Shown here: positions 35,159-45,478 of the stretch, in pieces
Numbering within the stretch: the stretch's first letter is position 1
Layout: every line of letters starts with the position of its first letter
Assembly: GCA_037783415.1 (NCBI GenBank)
Contig: JAZGTN010000213.1
Span: 1,240,001 to 1,304,000, forward strand
Reading direction: 5' to 3'
Length of the DNA stretch: 64,000 nucleotides
Origin: Leptasterias polaris
Taxonomy: Eukaryota; Echinodermata; Asteroidea; Forcipulatida; Asteriidae
Made by a program: the position numbers and the translations under genes
The notes under the pieces: generated by a model
The model's input: the letters and a program-made list of their open reading frames with translations, nothing else
The model's database searches: none
Told to the model about the DNA's origin: nothing

Positions 35159-37400
35159 ATACCCCATACACCAATGTTCCGATACCCCAATGTTCCAATA
35201 CCCCAATGTTCTGATACTCCAATGATCCGATAACCCAATGTTCCGATACTCCAATGTTCCGATACCCCATTGTTCCGATACCCCAATGTTCCAACACCCC
35301 AATGTTCCGATACCCCAATGTTCCAACACCCCAATGTTCCGATACTCCAATGTTCTGATACCCATTGTTCCGATACCCCAATGTTCCGATACTCCAATGT
35401 TCCGATACACCAATGTTCCAACACCCCAATGTTCCGACACCCCTATGTTCCAACACCCCTATGTTCCAACACCCCTATATTCAAACACCCCTATGTTCCA
35501 ACACCCTTATGTTTCAACACCCCAATGTTCCAACACCCCTATGTTCCAACACCCCAATGTTCCAACACCCCTATGTTCCAACACCCCAATGTTCCAACAC
35601 CCCAATGTTCCAACACCCCTGTGTTCCGACACCCCAATGTTCAAACACCCCAATGTTCCAACACCCCTATGTTCCAACACCCCTATGTTCCAACATCCCT
35701 ATTTTCCAACACCCCAATGTTCCAACACCCCAATGTTCCAACACCCCTATGTTCCAACACCCCTATGTTCCAACACCCCTATGTTCTATCACCCCAATGT
35801 TCCACTACCCCTATGTTCCAACACCCCAATGTTCCAACACCCCAATGTTCCAACACCCCAATGTTCCAACACCCCAATGTTCCAACACCCCTATGTTCCA
35901 ACACCCCTATGTTCCAACACCCCTATGTTCCAACACCCCTATGTTCCAACACCCCTATGTTCCAACACCCCTATGTTCCAACACCCCTATGTTCCAACAC
36001 CCCTATGTTCCATCACCCCTATGTTCCAACACCCCTATGTTCCAACACCCCTATGTTCCAACACCCCTATGTTCCGATACTCCAATGTTCCGATACACCA
36101 ATGTTCCAACACCCCAATGTTCGAATACCCCAATGTTCCGACACCCCTATGTTCCAACACCCCTATGTTCCAACACCCCTATATTCAAACACCCCTATGT
36201 TCCAACACCCTTATGTTTCAACACCCCAATGTTCCAACACCCCTATGTTCCATCACCCCAATGTTCCAACACCCCAATGTTCCAACACCCCAATGTTCCA
36301 ACACCCCTGTGTTCCGACACCCCAATGTTCAAACACCCCAATGTTCCAACACCCCTATGTTCCAACATCCCTATTTTCCAACACCCCAATGTTCCAACAC
36401 CCCTATGTTCCAACACCCCTATGTTCCAACACCCCAATGTTCTATCACCCCAATGTTCCACTACCCCTATGTTCCAACACCCCAATGTTCCAACACCCCA
36501 ATGTTCCAACACCCCAATGTTCCAACACCCCAATGTTCCAACACCCCTATGTTCCAACACCCCTATGTTCCAACACCCCTATGTTCCAACACCCCTATGT
36601 TCCAACACCCCTATGTTCCAACACCCCTATGTTCCAACACCCCTATGTTCCAACACCCCTATGTTCCAACACCCCTATGTTCCAACACCCCTATGTTCCA
36701 ACACCCCTATGTTCCAACACCCCTATGTTCCAACACCCCTATGTTCCAACACCCCTATGTTCCAACACCCCTATGTTCCAACACCCCTATGTTCCAACAC
36801 CCCTATGTTCCAACACCCCTATGTTCCAACACCCCTATGTTCCAACACCCCTATGTCCCAACACCCCTATGTCCCAACACCCCTATGTCCCAACACCCCT
36901 ATGTTCCAACACCCCTATGTTCCAACACCCCTATGTTCCAACACCCCTATGTTCCAACACCCCTATGTTCCAACACCCCAATGTTCCAACACCCCAATGT
37001 TCCAACACCCCAATGTTCCAACACCCCAATGTTCCAACACCCCAATGTTCCAACACCCCAATGTTCCAACACCCCAATGTTCCAACACCCCAATGTTCCA
37101 ACACCCCAATGTTCCAACACCCCAATGTTCCAACACCCCAATGTTCCAACACCCCAATGTTCCAACACCCCAATGTTCCAACACCCCAATGTTCCAACAC
37201 CCCAATGTTCCAACACCCCAATGTTCCAACACCCCAATGTTCCAACACCCCAATGTTCCAACACCCCAATGTTCCAACACCCCTATGTTCCAACACCCCT
37301 ATGTTCCAACACCCCTATGTTCCAACACCCCTATGTTCCAACACCCCAATGTTCCGATACCCGAACGTTCCAATACCCCTTTCGATACTCTAATGCATTT
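35159..37400. repeat. 2.2-kb array of a 16-bp minisatellite
   Basis: About 140 copies of CCAACACCCC(A/T)ATGTT. The first part uses CCGATACCCCAATGTT, the middle mostly the T variant and the last part a long run of the A variant. The unit has no stop codon in any forward frame, so all three + frames stay open for over 2 kb with a 16-residue repeat (e.g. PMFQHPNVPTPQCSNT); minus frames are also long. A higher-order duplication is visible: the marker CTATATTCAAAC recurs 704 bp later (44 units). Confidence 0.95.
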
Positions 37401-37503
37401 TCCTAATTCTAACCCATGGAGGAATTCCTCCTTGATTATAACCCAAACCCTAGCATGTACCGGTAGATCAAGAGGGGTTATCAGAACTTCGATAGGGTTG
37501 TCG

Positions 37504-38407
37504 CAGTGTTGTAGTCGAGTCACCTGTGTCGAGTCCGAGTCTCAAGTCACTTGGGTCGAGTCCCGAGTCACTTGGTCCGAGTCCGAGTCACGAGTCACTT
37601 GGTCCGAGTCCGAGTCCGAGTCACGAGTCACTTGTTTAAATATTGATTGCAAACCAAATGTCGTAAAATAAGAATTGAAAATGACAAAATAAAACACATT
37701 TATTTTAAACAAAGTTCTGTTAAAGTTTTTGTTAAAGTTGGTATAACCAAAAGAAACAATACGGGGCGGAACGGCAGATGCCATGATTAAAAAAATGTTG
37801 TACTACTTTTTACTAGTGACGTGACCAAACTTGACGTCGTGTGTGTGTGTCGACCATGTGTAGAAACTGGTGCAAACAACACACAGCCATCACAGTGCAA
37901 TATGCAGGCTGTGTTTTACAGGTACCAGACATGCCATTTCCCTGGTAATATGCATCAAGCACAAGCAGTGGCTATGGTGTTAACGTTGACAGAATACCAG
38001 CATAATACTGGTGTCGTGCATCCCAGTGTTATTATGCGTATTGAACATACGAATCGAACATACACGCGCTGTACGTAGATAGCCATTTACACAATAATCA
38101 CGAACACTATTACTTGTAACACCACACGACAGTGTACTTATTTATTGTGCTAGATGTTAACTCCATGTGCACTCCGGGAATGACGATCGGATCATCGGAA
38201 TTGTTTTTAATATTTAAAAAAGGTATTGTTTGTGAAAATACGTGACTCGAGTCACGAGTCCTCGGGGACAAGTCCGAGTCATGATAGTCGAGTCCGAGTC
38301 CGAGTCTGAGTCTTTTGCAGACGTGACTCGAGTCAAGTCCGAGTCACCGAAATTGTGACTCGAGACGGACTCGAGTCCGAGTCCTGGACTCGAGTCATAC
38401 AACACTG
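37504..38407. mobile_element. hAT-like element with 8-bp target duplication
   Basis: Ends CAGTGTTGTA and TACAACACTG, flanked by the perfect 8-bp duplication GGTTGTCG (37496-37503 and 38408-38415). Both subterminal regions (37515-37635, 38240-38400) are filled with GAGTC/GACTC words, probably transposase-binding repeats. The interior shows no transposase. 904 bp. The 8-bp duplication and CAGTG ends indicate hAT mobilisation. Confidence 0.88.
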
Positions 38408-38475
38408 GGTTGTCGGAACATAGAGCTGGTACCAATTTGGTGGTGTTGGGTAACATATGATACGAAATATGATAT

Positions 38476-38837
38476 TGTAGCGAGCGCTGGCTGCCACGCG
38501 CCAGCCATGTGATCGCTGCGTGCTTGGTGCGTGCGCGTGCTCTCGCCTGGCGCGAAAGGGGCTAGCGCTGGCCGGCTGGCGTTGGGCAGTCTGTTTATAG
38601 CTGTCCTTGAAGAAGGTCGTCCGTGTTATCAATTGTACACCTAACTACAGTATAGAAAATGTAAGTTGAGAAGTTATTCCAAGAATTAAAGCCAATCACC
38701 TCGAACAAGAGAACAGAGGAAATCAATCATTGTGTTGTGTCCATTTTACTATTCCGTTGTCTGTATGCTGTCTGTCAATTTGTCCGTTAAATCAAGTCCA
38801 GGAAAAGACCTTATACCGCACACTCGGGCTCGTTACA
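38476..38837 (+). repeat. 5' LTR
   Basis: 362 bp, starts TGTAGCGAGCGCTGG, ends GGGCTCGTTACA. AATTAAA at about 38685 could act as a polyadenylation signal. The GC-rich first third contains GCGTGC repeats. Confidence 0.88.
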
Positions 38838-38858
38838 TTGGTGGCAGCTGCGGGACTC
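38838..38858 (+). other. Primer-binding site, probably tRNA-Leu
   Basis: Directly after the LTR, TTGGTGGCAGCTGCGGGACT. TGGTGGCAGC is complementary to the 3' end GCTGCCACCA typical of some leucine tRNAs; the match weakens after ten bases. The identity of the primer tRNA is an inference. Confidence 0.55.
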
Positions 38859-38884
38859 AAGCCCACAAGTTATGGACTGACAGG

Positions 38885-39370
38885 CGAGTAAGTAGTCAAA
38901 ATCCCGGCAGTGGTTTATACCGAGCCGGAGGGGAAACTACGGGGGAGTAGTCAAATACCCGGCAGTGGTTGATACCGAGCCGGAAGGGAAAGCTACGGGA
39001 CCAAAGAGTAGTCAAAAAACCCGGCAGGGGTTTGTACCGAGTCGGAAGGAGAAAGCTGCGGGGACGGAGCCACAGAAGCCGGCAGTGGTTTTCGAGACAA
39101 CAGCATAGCTCCACAGAGTGAAGCGTTATTGAGCCGGAAGTGGTACGTCCCAAGCTGGTGTGATTGTGCCCACGCACATAGTTGCGTGTACAGACTTGCA
39201 TCCGGATTCCATGCGCCCGGAGCCATCCAACCGGAGCCGTCCGCCCGGAAGCAGTTCGCCGGAGCCATCCGCCCGGAATCAACTTTTCCGGAGCCATCCG
39301 CCCGGAATCAACTTTGCCGGAGCCATCCTTCCGGAATCAACTTGCCCGGAAAAACCGGAGTTAAAAAAAA
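38885..39370 (+). repeat. Tandem repeats in the retrotransposon leader
   Basis: Two arrays precede gag. At 38885-39090 are about four ~55-60-bp units with 'AGTAGTCAAA', 'CCCGGCAGTGGTT' and 'TACCGAGCCGGA'. At 39220-39350 are about five units of 'CCGGAGCCATCCGCCCGGAA' with 'TCAACTTT'. Both end in GC-rich CCGGA words. A 17-base A tract follows at 39362-39378. Confidence 0.7.
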
Positions 39371-39389
39371 AAAAAAAAGAATAGAGAGA

Positions 39390-41279
39390 ATGGATATGTC
39401 AACTTCACAAGGGTTGGCTGCAAGGTACTCCACTTTGGGTCAAGTAGACTTGTATCACGTCCTTGAGAGGGAATATGACAGGGTTTCCCGAGATATTGAA
39501 CTGTTGTCCCAAAGTTTAAATCAGTTAGTAGACAAGTCCACAAGCCAAAAACAACAGGAACCCCAAGTGGGCGCAAATGGTTTTTCGGGGAATGCAAATA
39601 CTTGTAGCAGTGAAGTTACATCCACTGGTACCCCCGCCAGATTCTCTAACCCTCTCCCAAGCGTAGACATAACCGGGAAACCGGCTACTGGTGGACTAGG
39701 GGAAAATAAAAGGCCCTCAGTGATGCAAGTAGAGAGGAAATCCCCACAAAGGGATGTGTGGCATGACTCAGGAGTGGGTTTTTCAGGGAGTAAGAACCAA
39801 ACAAGGGATTCACACGGATTAAGCCAAATGCCATGGACAGGACAAGCCAATGTTGGGGTCGGGGATAGCTCAAGGGTTCATCCTTTCGAGACCGAAGGTC
39901 AGGAGTTTATCTCCCCACATGGAACTAGAAATGGACTGCCATGGATTGAAAACTCAGTAGTGTCTTCAACGACAAATAAACCCAGGCTGTTTGATCAGTT
40001 TGACGAAGGTTGGAGACGAGGGACAGGTCAGGCTGATCCAGCTGGCTGCTTGTCAAATATTAGGCGGAAAAATCATGATTCTAATGGACAAGCCAGCATC
40101 TCAATTGAACCACCACGGCCGTTCGACCAGCGCCTTCCACATACTATGAGAATGGAGTCAAGTTCACCAGTCGAAAAACTGCTTTATGTGGGGCATGAGG
40201 CGCCACAGGATAGCAGACGGGAATGTGGAAGCAGTGAAATGTTCCAGACCCAGAACACTGCTCAACCAACAAACGAAATCCGTGGTGAGTTTAAAGTCAA
40301 CCAACAGATTGGACAAACGCTTGACAATGATAACACTACAAAGTCGTCTACCATCGTGAGGGAAGATAACAAAAACGGGGCCCCAAAACAGTCGGAAGTG
40401 AGCAGCCTCGGACAGTCGATAGCGCCAAAAACCGATCAGGAGGAGCTAGCAAAAGAGCTTCAACTGATAAGGTCAACCGGCAGTACCAAGAGACCTAGCA
40501 TCAAGCCTGACCGGTATGATGGGAAGGGGTTGTGGAAACCCTACCTCAAGCACTTCGAGATGTGTGCCACCATAAACGGTTGGGACGACAAGGAAAAATG
40601 TCAGTACCTAGCCGTACTGTTGACAGGATCGGCTCAACAAACCCTGGGTAGTCTGCAAACTGACATGAAAGACTACAAGCAACTAGTCAAGTCCTTGGAA
40701 TGCCGCTTTGACCCCTCCGGAAGAAAGGAATTGCATAGAGCCCAGTTGAGAAATCGTCGCCAGAAGCCATCAGAAAGCCTCGTGGAGTTAGCGGAGGAAA
40801 TTCGGAGACTGATAGACCAGGGGTGGATTTCACAAAGCACTAAGATTCATCGGATAGATGAGTTGTCAGTATTACCATAGTGATTTGCATTGTGACATCA
40901 CACTTTGCTTAGCAACTACGATTGATTTGCACTTAAGATCAATCGTAGCTCTTTGTGAAATTGGCCCCAGGTCTATTCCGACCTACCAGAGGATAGTCGT
41001 GACCGCATGGGCCGCGATCATTTCTTGGACACCCTGTATGATGGAGAAATAAGGACGAGAATTATTCAAATGAGGACAAGTACCTTGGACAAAGCAGTGG
41101 CAGCCGCCGTAGAGCTTGAGGCTCTGTACAAGGCTGAGAAGGAGCGCCGGTCCTCAGATCACCAAAAACTCCGAAGCGCCACTGTAGAGGCCGTTCAAGT
41201 AGAAAAACCTGTCGTGGAAATAACGTCCCAAGAGACTGCTGGTATTCACCGGCAGTTACAAGGTGTGGTGGAACAGTAA
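39390..41279 (+). pseudogene. gag: Retrotransposon gag, interrupted by a MITE
   Basis: From ATG 39390 (start of MDMSTSQGL) a polar N-terminal region runs to about 40480, then a capsid-like domain with RYDGKGLWKPYLKHFEMCA, WDDKEKCQYLAVLLTGSA and AQLRNRRQKPSESLVELAEE, the pattern of Ty3/gypsy Mag-like gag. At 40821 a 147-bp MITE brings a stop at 40878-40880. The gag frame resumes exactly after it, with VYSDLPEDS and DHFLDTLYDGEIRTRI, and ends at TAA 41277-41279. Capsid proteins of this kind package the element RNA. Confidence 0.85.
40821..40967. mobile_element. 147-bp MITE inserted in gag
   Basis: Ends GGGTGGATTTCACAAAG and CTTTGTGAAATTGGCCC are imperfect inverted repeats; CAG is duplicated (40818-40820, 40968-40970). 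Inner words CTAAGATTCATCG and CAATCGTAGCTC extend the pairing. Removing it restores an uninterrupted gag frame. The length is a multiple of three but it carries an in-frame stop. Confidence 0.85.
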
Positions 41280-41284
41280 AAAGA

Positions 41285-41470
41285 TTGGAGAAACAAGTTG
41301 ATGAGTCTAGAAAGCCTACTTGGAACAATCAAAGAAAGTTTTCCTTGAAGAATATCAAGTGTCACAAATGGCAGAAGTTTGGACACATGAAGGCCAACTG
41401 TCCCCAGTTGGATCAAGGAAATACAATTGTGTCGGTTGCACCAGGTCAGCAACAGAACCAGGGAAACTAA
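41285..41470 (+). pseudogene. Gag nucleocapsid zinc knuckle, mutated
   Basis: In another frame after the gag stop: KCHKWQKFGHMKANC fits the CCHC knuckle C-x2-C-x4-H-x4-C except that the second Cys is Trp (TGG). The frame ends at about 41470 and the protease continues in a different frame, so at least one indel separates them. Confidence 0.7.
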
Positions 41471-41880
41471 TTGATGCTGTGCCTGAGGGCCAAGGAACAG
41501 CGGGACTTGAAGGGCCCAACATTGATCTACAGGTTGAGAATGTTGCTGCAGTGAGTGGGGAAGGATTACACTTGGATGCATGTATAAACGGGGTGTGTGT
41601 AGACACGTTATTGGACACTGGGGCCACTATATCTCTGACAAGGTTGTCCGACGATGGTCAAAAGAAGATCAAGCTACGTATTGTAAATACGGACATTAAA
41701 GTACTGATTGCGAACAGCAAGGCGTTGTCAGTGACCGGAGAGGTTGAAGCAGAGCTAGAACTGGCAGGAAACAGCATACTGCACCGGTTTGTTGTGGCCT
41801 CAATCGGGAGTGAGGTGCTACTGGGATTAGACTTTATGTGCAACGAGAAGTGTGTGATAGATGTCACAAGCATGCATTGA
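41470..41880 (+). pseudogene. Retropepsin-type protease
   Basis: CVDTLLDTGATISL carries the D-T-G-A active site of aspartic retropepsins, and VLLGLDFM is the usual C-terminal motif. It is flanked by gag and by the foldback insertion. After DVTS the frame shifts; the continuation, QACIEWGGIVLPLRE, is in the next frame up to 42030, where the foldback element begins. A retropepsin would cleave the gag polyprotein. Confidence 0.75.
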
Positions 41881-42034
41881 ATGGGGAGGAATCGTGCTGC
41901 CTCTGAGGGAGACAGCAATTGGACAGCAGAGCTGCCGGGTGACTGTTGAAGAAACGGTCGATATTCCTCCTTGGACCGAGATGCTAGTTGCTGGAAGTCT
42001 GGAAGATGGTGCTATGACGGTTTTCGGTGGGGTA

Positions 42035-42731
42035 AATAGCGTTATTTCGTTTCAAACGGGTTATCACACGTAGTATACAGTACACAGCATTCTATCCAAT
42101 CAGAATCCATGAAGTACAATACAGCCCGCCCACCATGCTGTCATCCAATCACGAAGGAGTACAGAACCAACTACTTAAGAATGCATTATTCATTCCAATT
42201 GACACCAGCTTTCTGGATAAGTAGGCCTACATGTGTGTGTGTGTGTGTGTATTCACTCTTTGTACGGATCCGCCATTGGATTTCTTTAACTGTAATCCCC
42301 CAACAAAAAATACTCAAAACAAAAACAAGACAATAAAAGGAATCCGGTGTTACTGTAATCGCGGGTAATTCAAATAAGGCATTGATGAATCCAATTCGTT
42401 CAGGGGGTTCTGTTGGGGCTGGACCTGTGGGTACATGACTGTGTATATAGCTGGACTCGTAATGACACAGGAGCAGTCACAAAAGTTATCTAAGGTAGAT
42501 TGTATGTATGGAAAGAACTGGCCACTGGTTCTGAGTATGGGGAGGGGGTGTGCATCGGTAAATTAGGCATAATGGGCATGGTTCTTATACTTTGGTATAC
42601 CCTGCCATTTATTAGAGTAACCTTAAAGTGTCTTTTCGAACTGCTGTTTCAGAATATTAATCATTTAATAATTAGAGATAAACAAAGCAATAAATAAATC
42701 ATGAAAAAAATAAAAATAAAAATAAAGAAAC
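42035..42731 (+). repeat. Left arm of foldback element
   Basis: Starts AATAGCGTTATTTCG and ends AATAAAGAAAC; includes GGATCCGCCATTGGATTTCT and CCACTGGTTCTGAGTATGGG, all found inverted in the right arm. Confidence 0.85.
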
Positions 42732-42879
42732 ACCTGCAAATAGCCTGCAAATATTAATCGTCTCTCATCTCCGTTCACTCTTCTAACGCCTCTTTCTTGT
42801 GCCATTTTTATTATTTTATCAAGCACTGAAGTGAAGTGTTTTCGAAAGCCAACCCTCTCTTTTATTATGAAGTTTAAGA

Positions 42880-43400
42880 AGGTCAAAGGCACTGACGGTT
42901 CACCTCAATAAGCCCTAATCCGTATAGCAACCATCCAGTTTGCAATGATTAAAAGCACTGACGGTTCACTTTGTTAATAATAACAAAGCCCCAATCCGTA
43001 CGAACCGTCTCACGTACAAAGATAAAAGGCACTGACGGTTCACTTTGTTAATAATAACAAAGCACTAATCCGTACGAACCGTCTCACGTACAAAGATAAA
43101 AGGCACTGACGGTTCACTTTGTTAATAATAACAAAGCCCTAATCCGTACGAACCGTCTCACGTACAAAGATAAAAGGCACTGACGGTTCACTTTGTTAAT
43201 AATAACAAAGCACTAATCCGTACGAACCGTCTCACGTACAAAGATAAAAAGCACTGACGGTTCACTTTGTTAATAATAACAAAGCCCTAATCCGTACGAA
43301 CCGTCTCACATACAAAGATAAAAAGCACTGACGGTTTCCTTACAAAGCCCTAATCCGTATGAACCATCTCAATGATAAAAAGCACTGATGTTCTTTTCAT
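42880..43400 (+). repeat. 74-bp tandem units in the foldback loop
   Basis: AAAGGCACTGACGGTTCAC marks unit starts at 42886, 42952, 43026, 43100, 43174, 43248 and 43322 (spacings 66 then 74), with a last partial unit near 43380. Each unit contains nested inverted repeats: GACGGTTC with GAACCGTC, and CTTTGTTA with TAACAAAG, so each transcript or single strand could fold into a hairpin. Confidence 0.85.
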
Positions 43401-43635
43401 TAGAAGTACAAATTTACAGCCCCGCCCTGAAGAGCCATGAACAAGGAAGACAAGGGGGACAAGAAAAGGAAGTACAAAAAGGAAGAAAACAAAGAAAGAA
43501 TAAACCTTTAACAAATAAAAAATAAAGAATCATTTAATTTGTGTCTAGTACTTTTCTTTAACTTACGAGATAGCTTAACAATTATTATTTCGTGTTTTGT
43601 GTTTGTTTGATTCTGTCATTTCTTTCTTTGTTTCT

Positions 43636-45027
43636 GTTTCTTTATTTTTATTTTTATTGTTTTCATGATTTATTTATTGATTTGTTTATCTCTAATTATT
43701 AAATGATTATTATTCTGAAACAGCAGTTCGAAAAGACACTTTAAGGTTACTCTAATAAATGGCAGGGTATACCAAAGAACCATGCACATTATGCCTAATT
43801 TACCGATGCACACCCCCCCCCCCATACTCAGAACCAGTGGCCAGTTCTTTGCATATACATACAATCTACCTTAGATAACTTTTGTGACTGCTCGTGTGTC
43901 ATTACTAGTCCAGCTATACACAGTCACAAGGGCGTCGATCGCTACTGAAAAGTAGGGGGGACGGTCGAGCAAGTCTTGAAAAAATACATCTTACATTATT
44001 TGCACCCCACATTTTTAATATGCTTCGGGAGTCCGGCGTTTATCGTGTGTCAGCTTGTAGTTCTTCGAAAAAACAAAATATTGCTTCTTCAACAAATCTT
44101 GTCATGGCCCAAACTGCTCCTATTTATTTGAATGGATTTTACTACATTTTGTGCGTTGTGCGATTGTAACAAAATGAAACACATTTGCACGTGTGCGCAC
44201 ACCTACTTCCTTTGTGGAGGGATCGTGTACCGTACATTATAGCATATACACAAACGACGCATAACTTGAATGCTAACAAGGTATGTAAGCGGGATTTTGG
44301 CGTTCTTGTCTTGGACGATACGTGTCATCTATTGTCTGTATTATATAAGCGGAAATGGGCCCAAAATACCATTCTGCGCGTGGTCCATCAGAAAAAATAT
44401 GAAAATGAAGAAAACATTTCATCGTTTGTTCGCTATTCTTTTACATGAAAAAAAATTGTAATGAAATATTAAATCAAGAAAATGTTGTTGAATATTTCTA
44501 ATGAACAGTCAATCAAAAAGTGGGGGGGACATCTGATATGCTGTCCCCCCCAGTCTAAAAAGTGGGGGGGACATGTCCCCCCCGTCCCCCACCCATCGAC
44601 GCCCTTGCACAGTCATGTACACACGGGGTCCAGCCCCAACAGAACACCCAACTAATTGGATTCATCAATGCCTTATTTGAATTACCCGCGATTACAGTAA
44701 CACCGGATTCCTTTTATTGTCTTGTTTTTGTTTTGGGTATTTTTTGTTGGGGGATTACAGTTAAAGAAATCCAATGGCGGATCCGTACAAAGAGTGAATA
44801 CACACACACACAATCATGTAGGCCTACTTATCCAGAAAGCTGGTGTGAATTGGAATGAATAATGCATTCTTAAGTAGTTGACGTATAGGAGACGGTTCTG
44901 TACTCCTTCGTGATTGGATGACAGCATGGTGGGCGGGCTGTATTGTACTTCATGGATTCTGATTGGATAGAATGCTGTGTACCGTATACTACGTGTGATA
45001 AACCGTTTGAAACGAAATAACGCTATT
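43636..45027 (-). repeat. Right arm of foldback element
   Basis: Inverted copy of 42035-42731, interrupted at 43927-44607 by a hAT-like element. Without the insertion and its duplication the arm is about 703 bp. It carries a 14-bp extra segment near 44881 and a longer C tract at about 43811. Confidence 0.85.
43927..44607. mobile_element. hAT-like element nested in the foldback arm
   Basis: Ends CAAGGGCGTCGAT and ATCGACGCCCTTG are perfect inverted repeats, flanked by the exact 8-bp duplication CACAGTCA (43919-43926, 44608-44615). GTGGGGGGGACA words repeat near the right end. 681 bp, no transposase. The uninterrupted left foldback arm shows the empty site. Confidence 0.92.
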
Positions 45028-45464
45028 GAGACTGATCCAGGAGCGGTTCCTGACTACCCTATAGATGACCTACTCTAGTCGTTCGCGTGTTAGTTTTGTA
45101 AAAAAAAGAAAAGCTGTTCGAGAAAGCACGTTTTATTGTTAACAAACATTTTATAAGTTTGCAAGTTGAAAGAGAGAAAAACAAGACAAAAACAGTTTGC
45201 TTTAAAGTTATGAAACCATCGTTTTTCAGAGTTGAGGCCCCGGCTTAAATAAAGATAAAGTTTTGAAGTTGTCATAAACGTTACTTGCCAGTTAGTTAAC
45301 TTTTAGCAAAATGTTTTATATAAAAAAAAAATAATAATTCTTACGGAATTTTCAAAAGTGATTATTGCCTGAGTTAAAAAGTTTTGAGATGTATGTAAAG
45401 TTAGGTGTGCATGAGACAGGTGGTAATGTTTCGTTGGATTAGCAATGCGAGGACGCATGCCCTT

Positions 45465-45478
45465 AAAGGTGGGGGTAG
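45465..45478 (+). other. Polypurine tract
   Basis: AAAGGTGGGGGTAG lies directly before the 3' LTR, where second-strand synthesis would be primed. Confidence 0.65.

Larger units (their letters stand above)
42035..45027. mobile_element. Foldback element with ~700-bp inverted arms
   Basis: Left arm 42035-42731, right arm 43636-45027 (the latter lengthened by a 681-bp hAT-like insertion plus its 8-bp duplication). The tips are AATAGCGTTATTTCGTTTCA and its inverse. The arms match throughout, apart from small indels and a C-tract difference. The loop holds seven to eight 74-bp tandem units. No transposase. No target duplication is evident; the insertion may have accompanied loss of host pol sequence. 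Confidence 0.85.

Noticed and set aside
35238..37671. Three overlapping ORFs of 707-768 codons in the 16-bp array
   Set aside because: They follow from a stop-free 16-bp unit read in three frames; all give the same repeat, and there is no domain or splice evidence.
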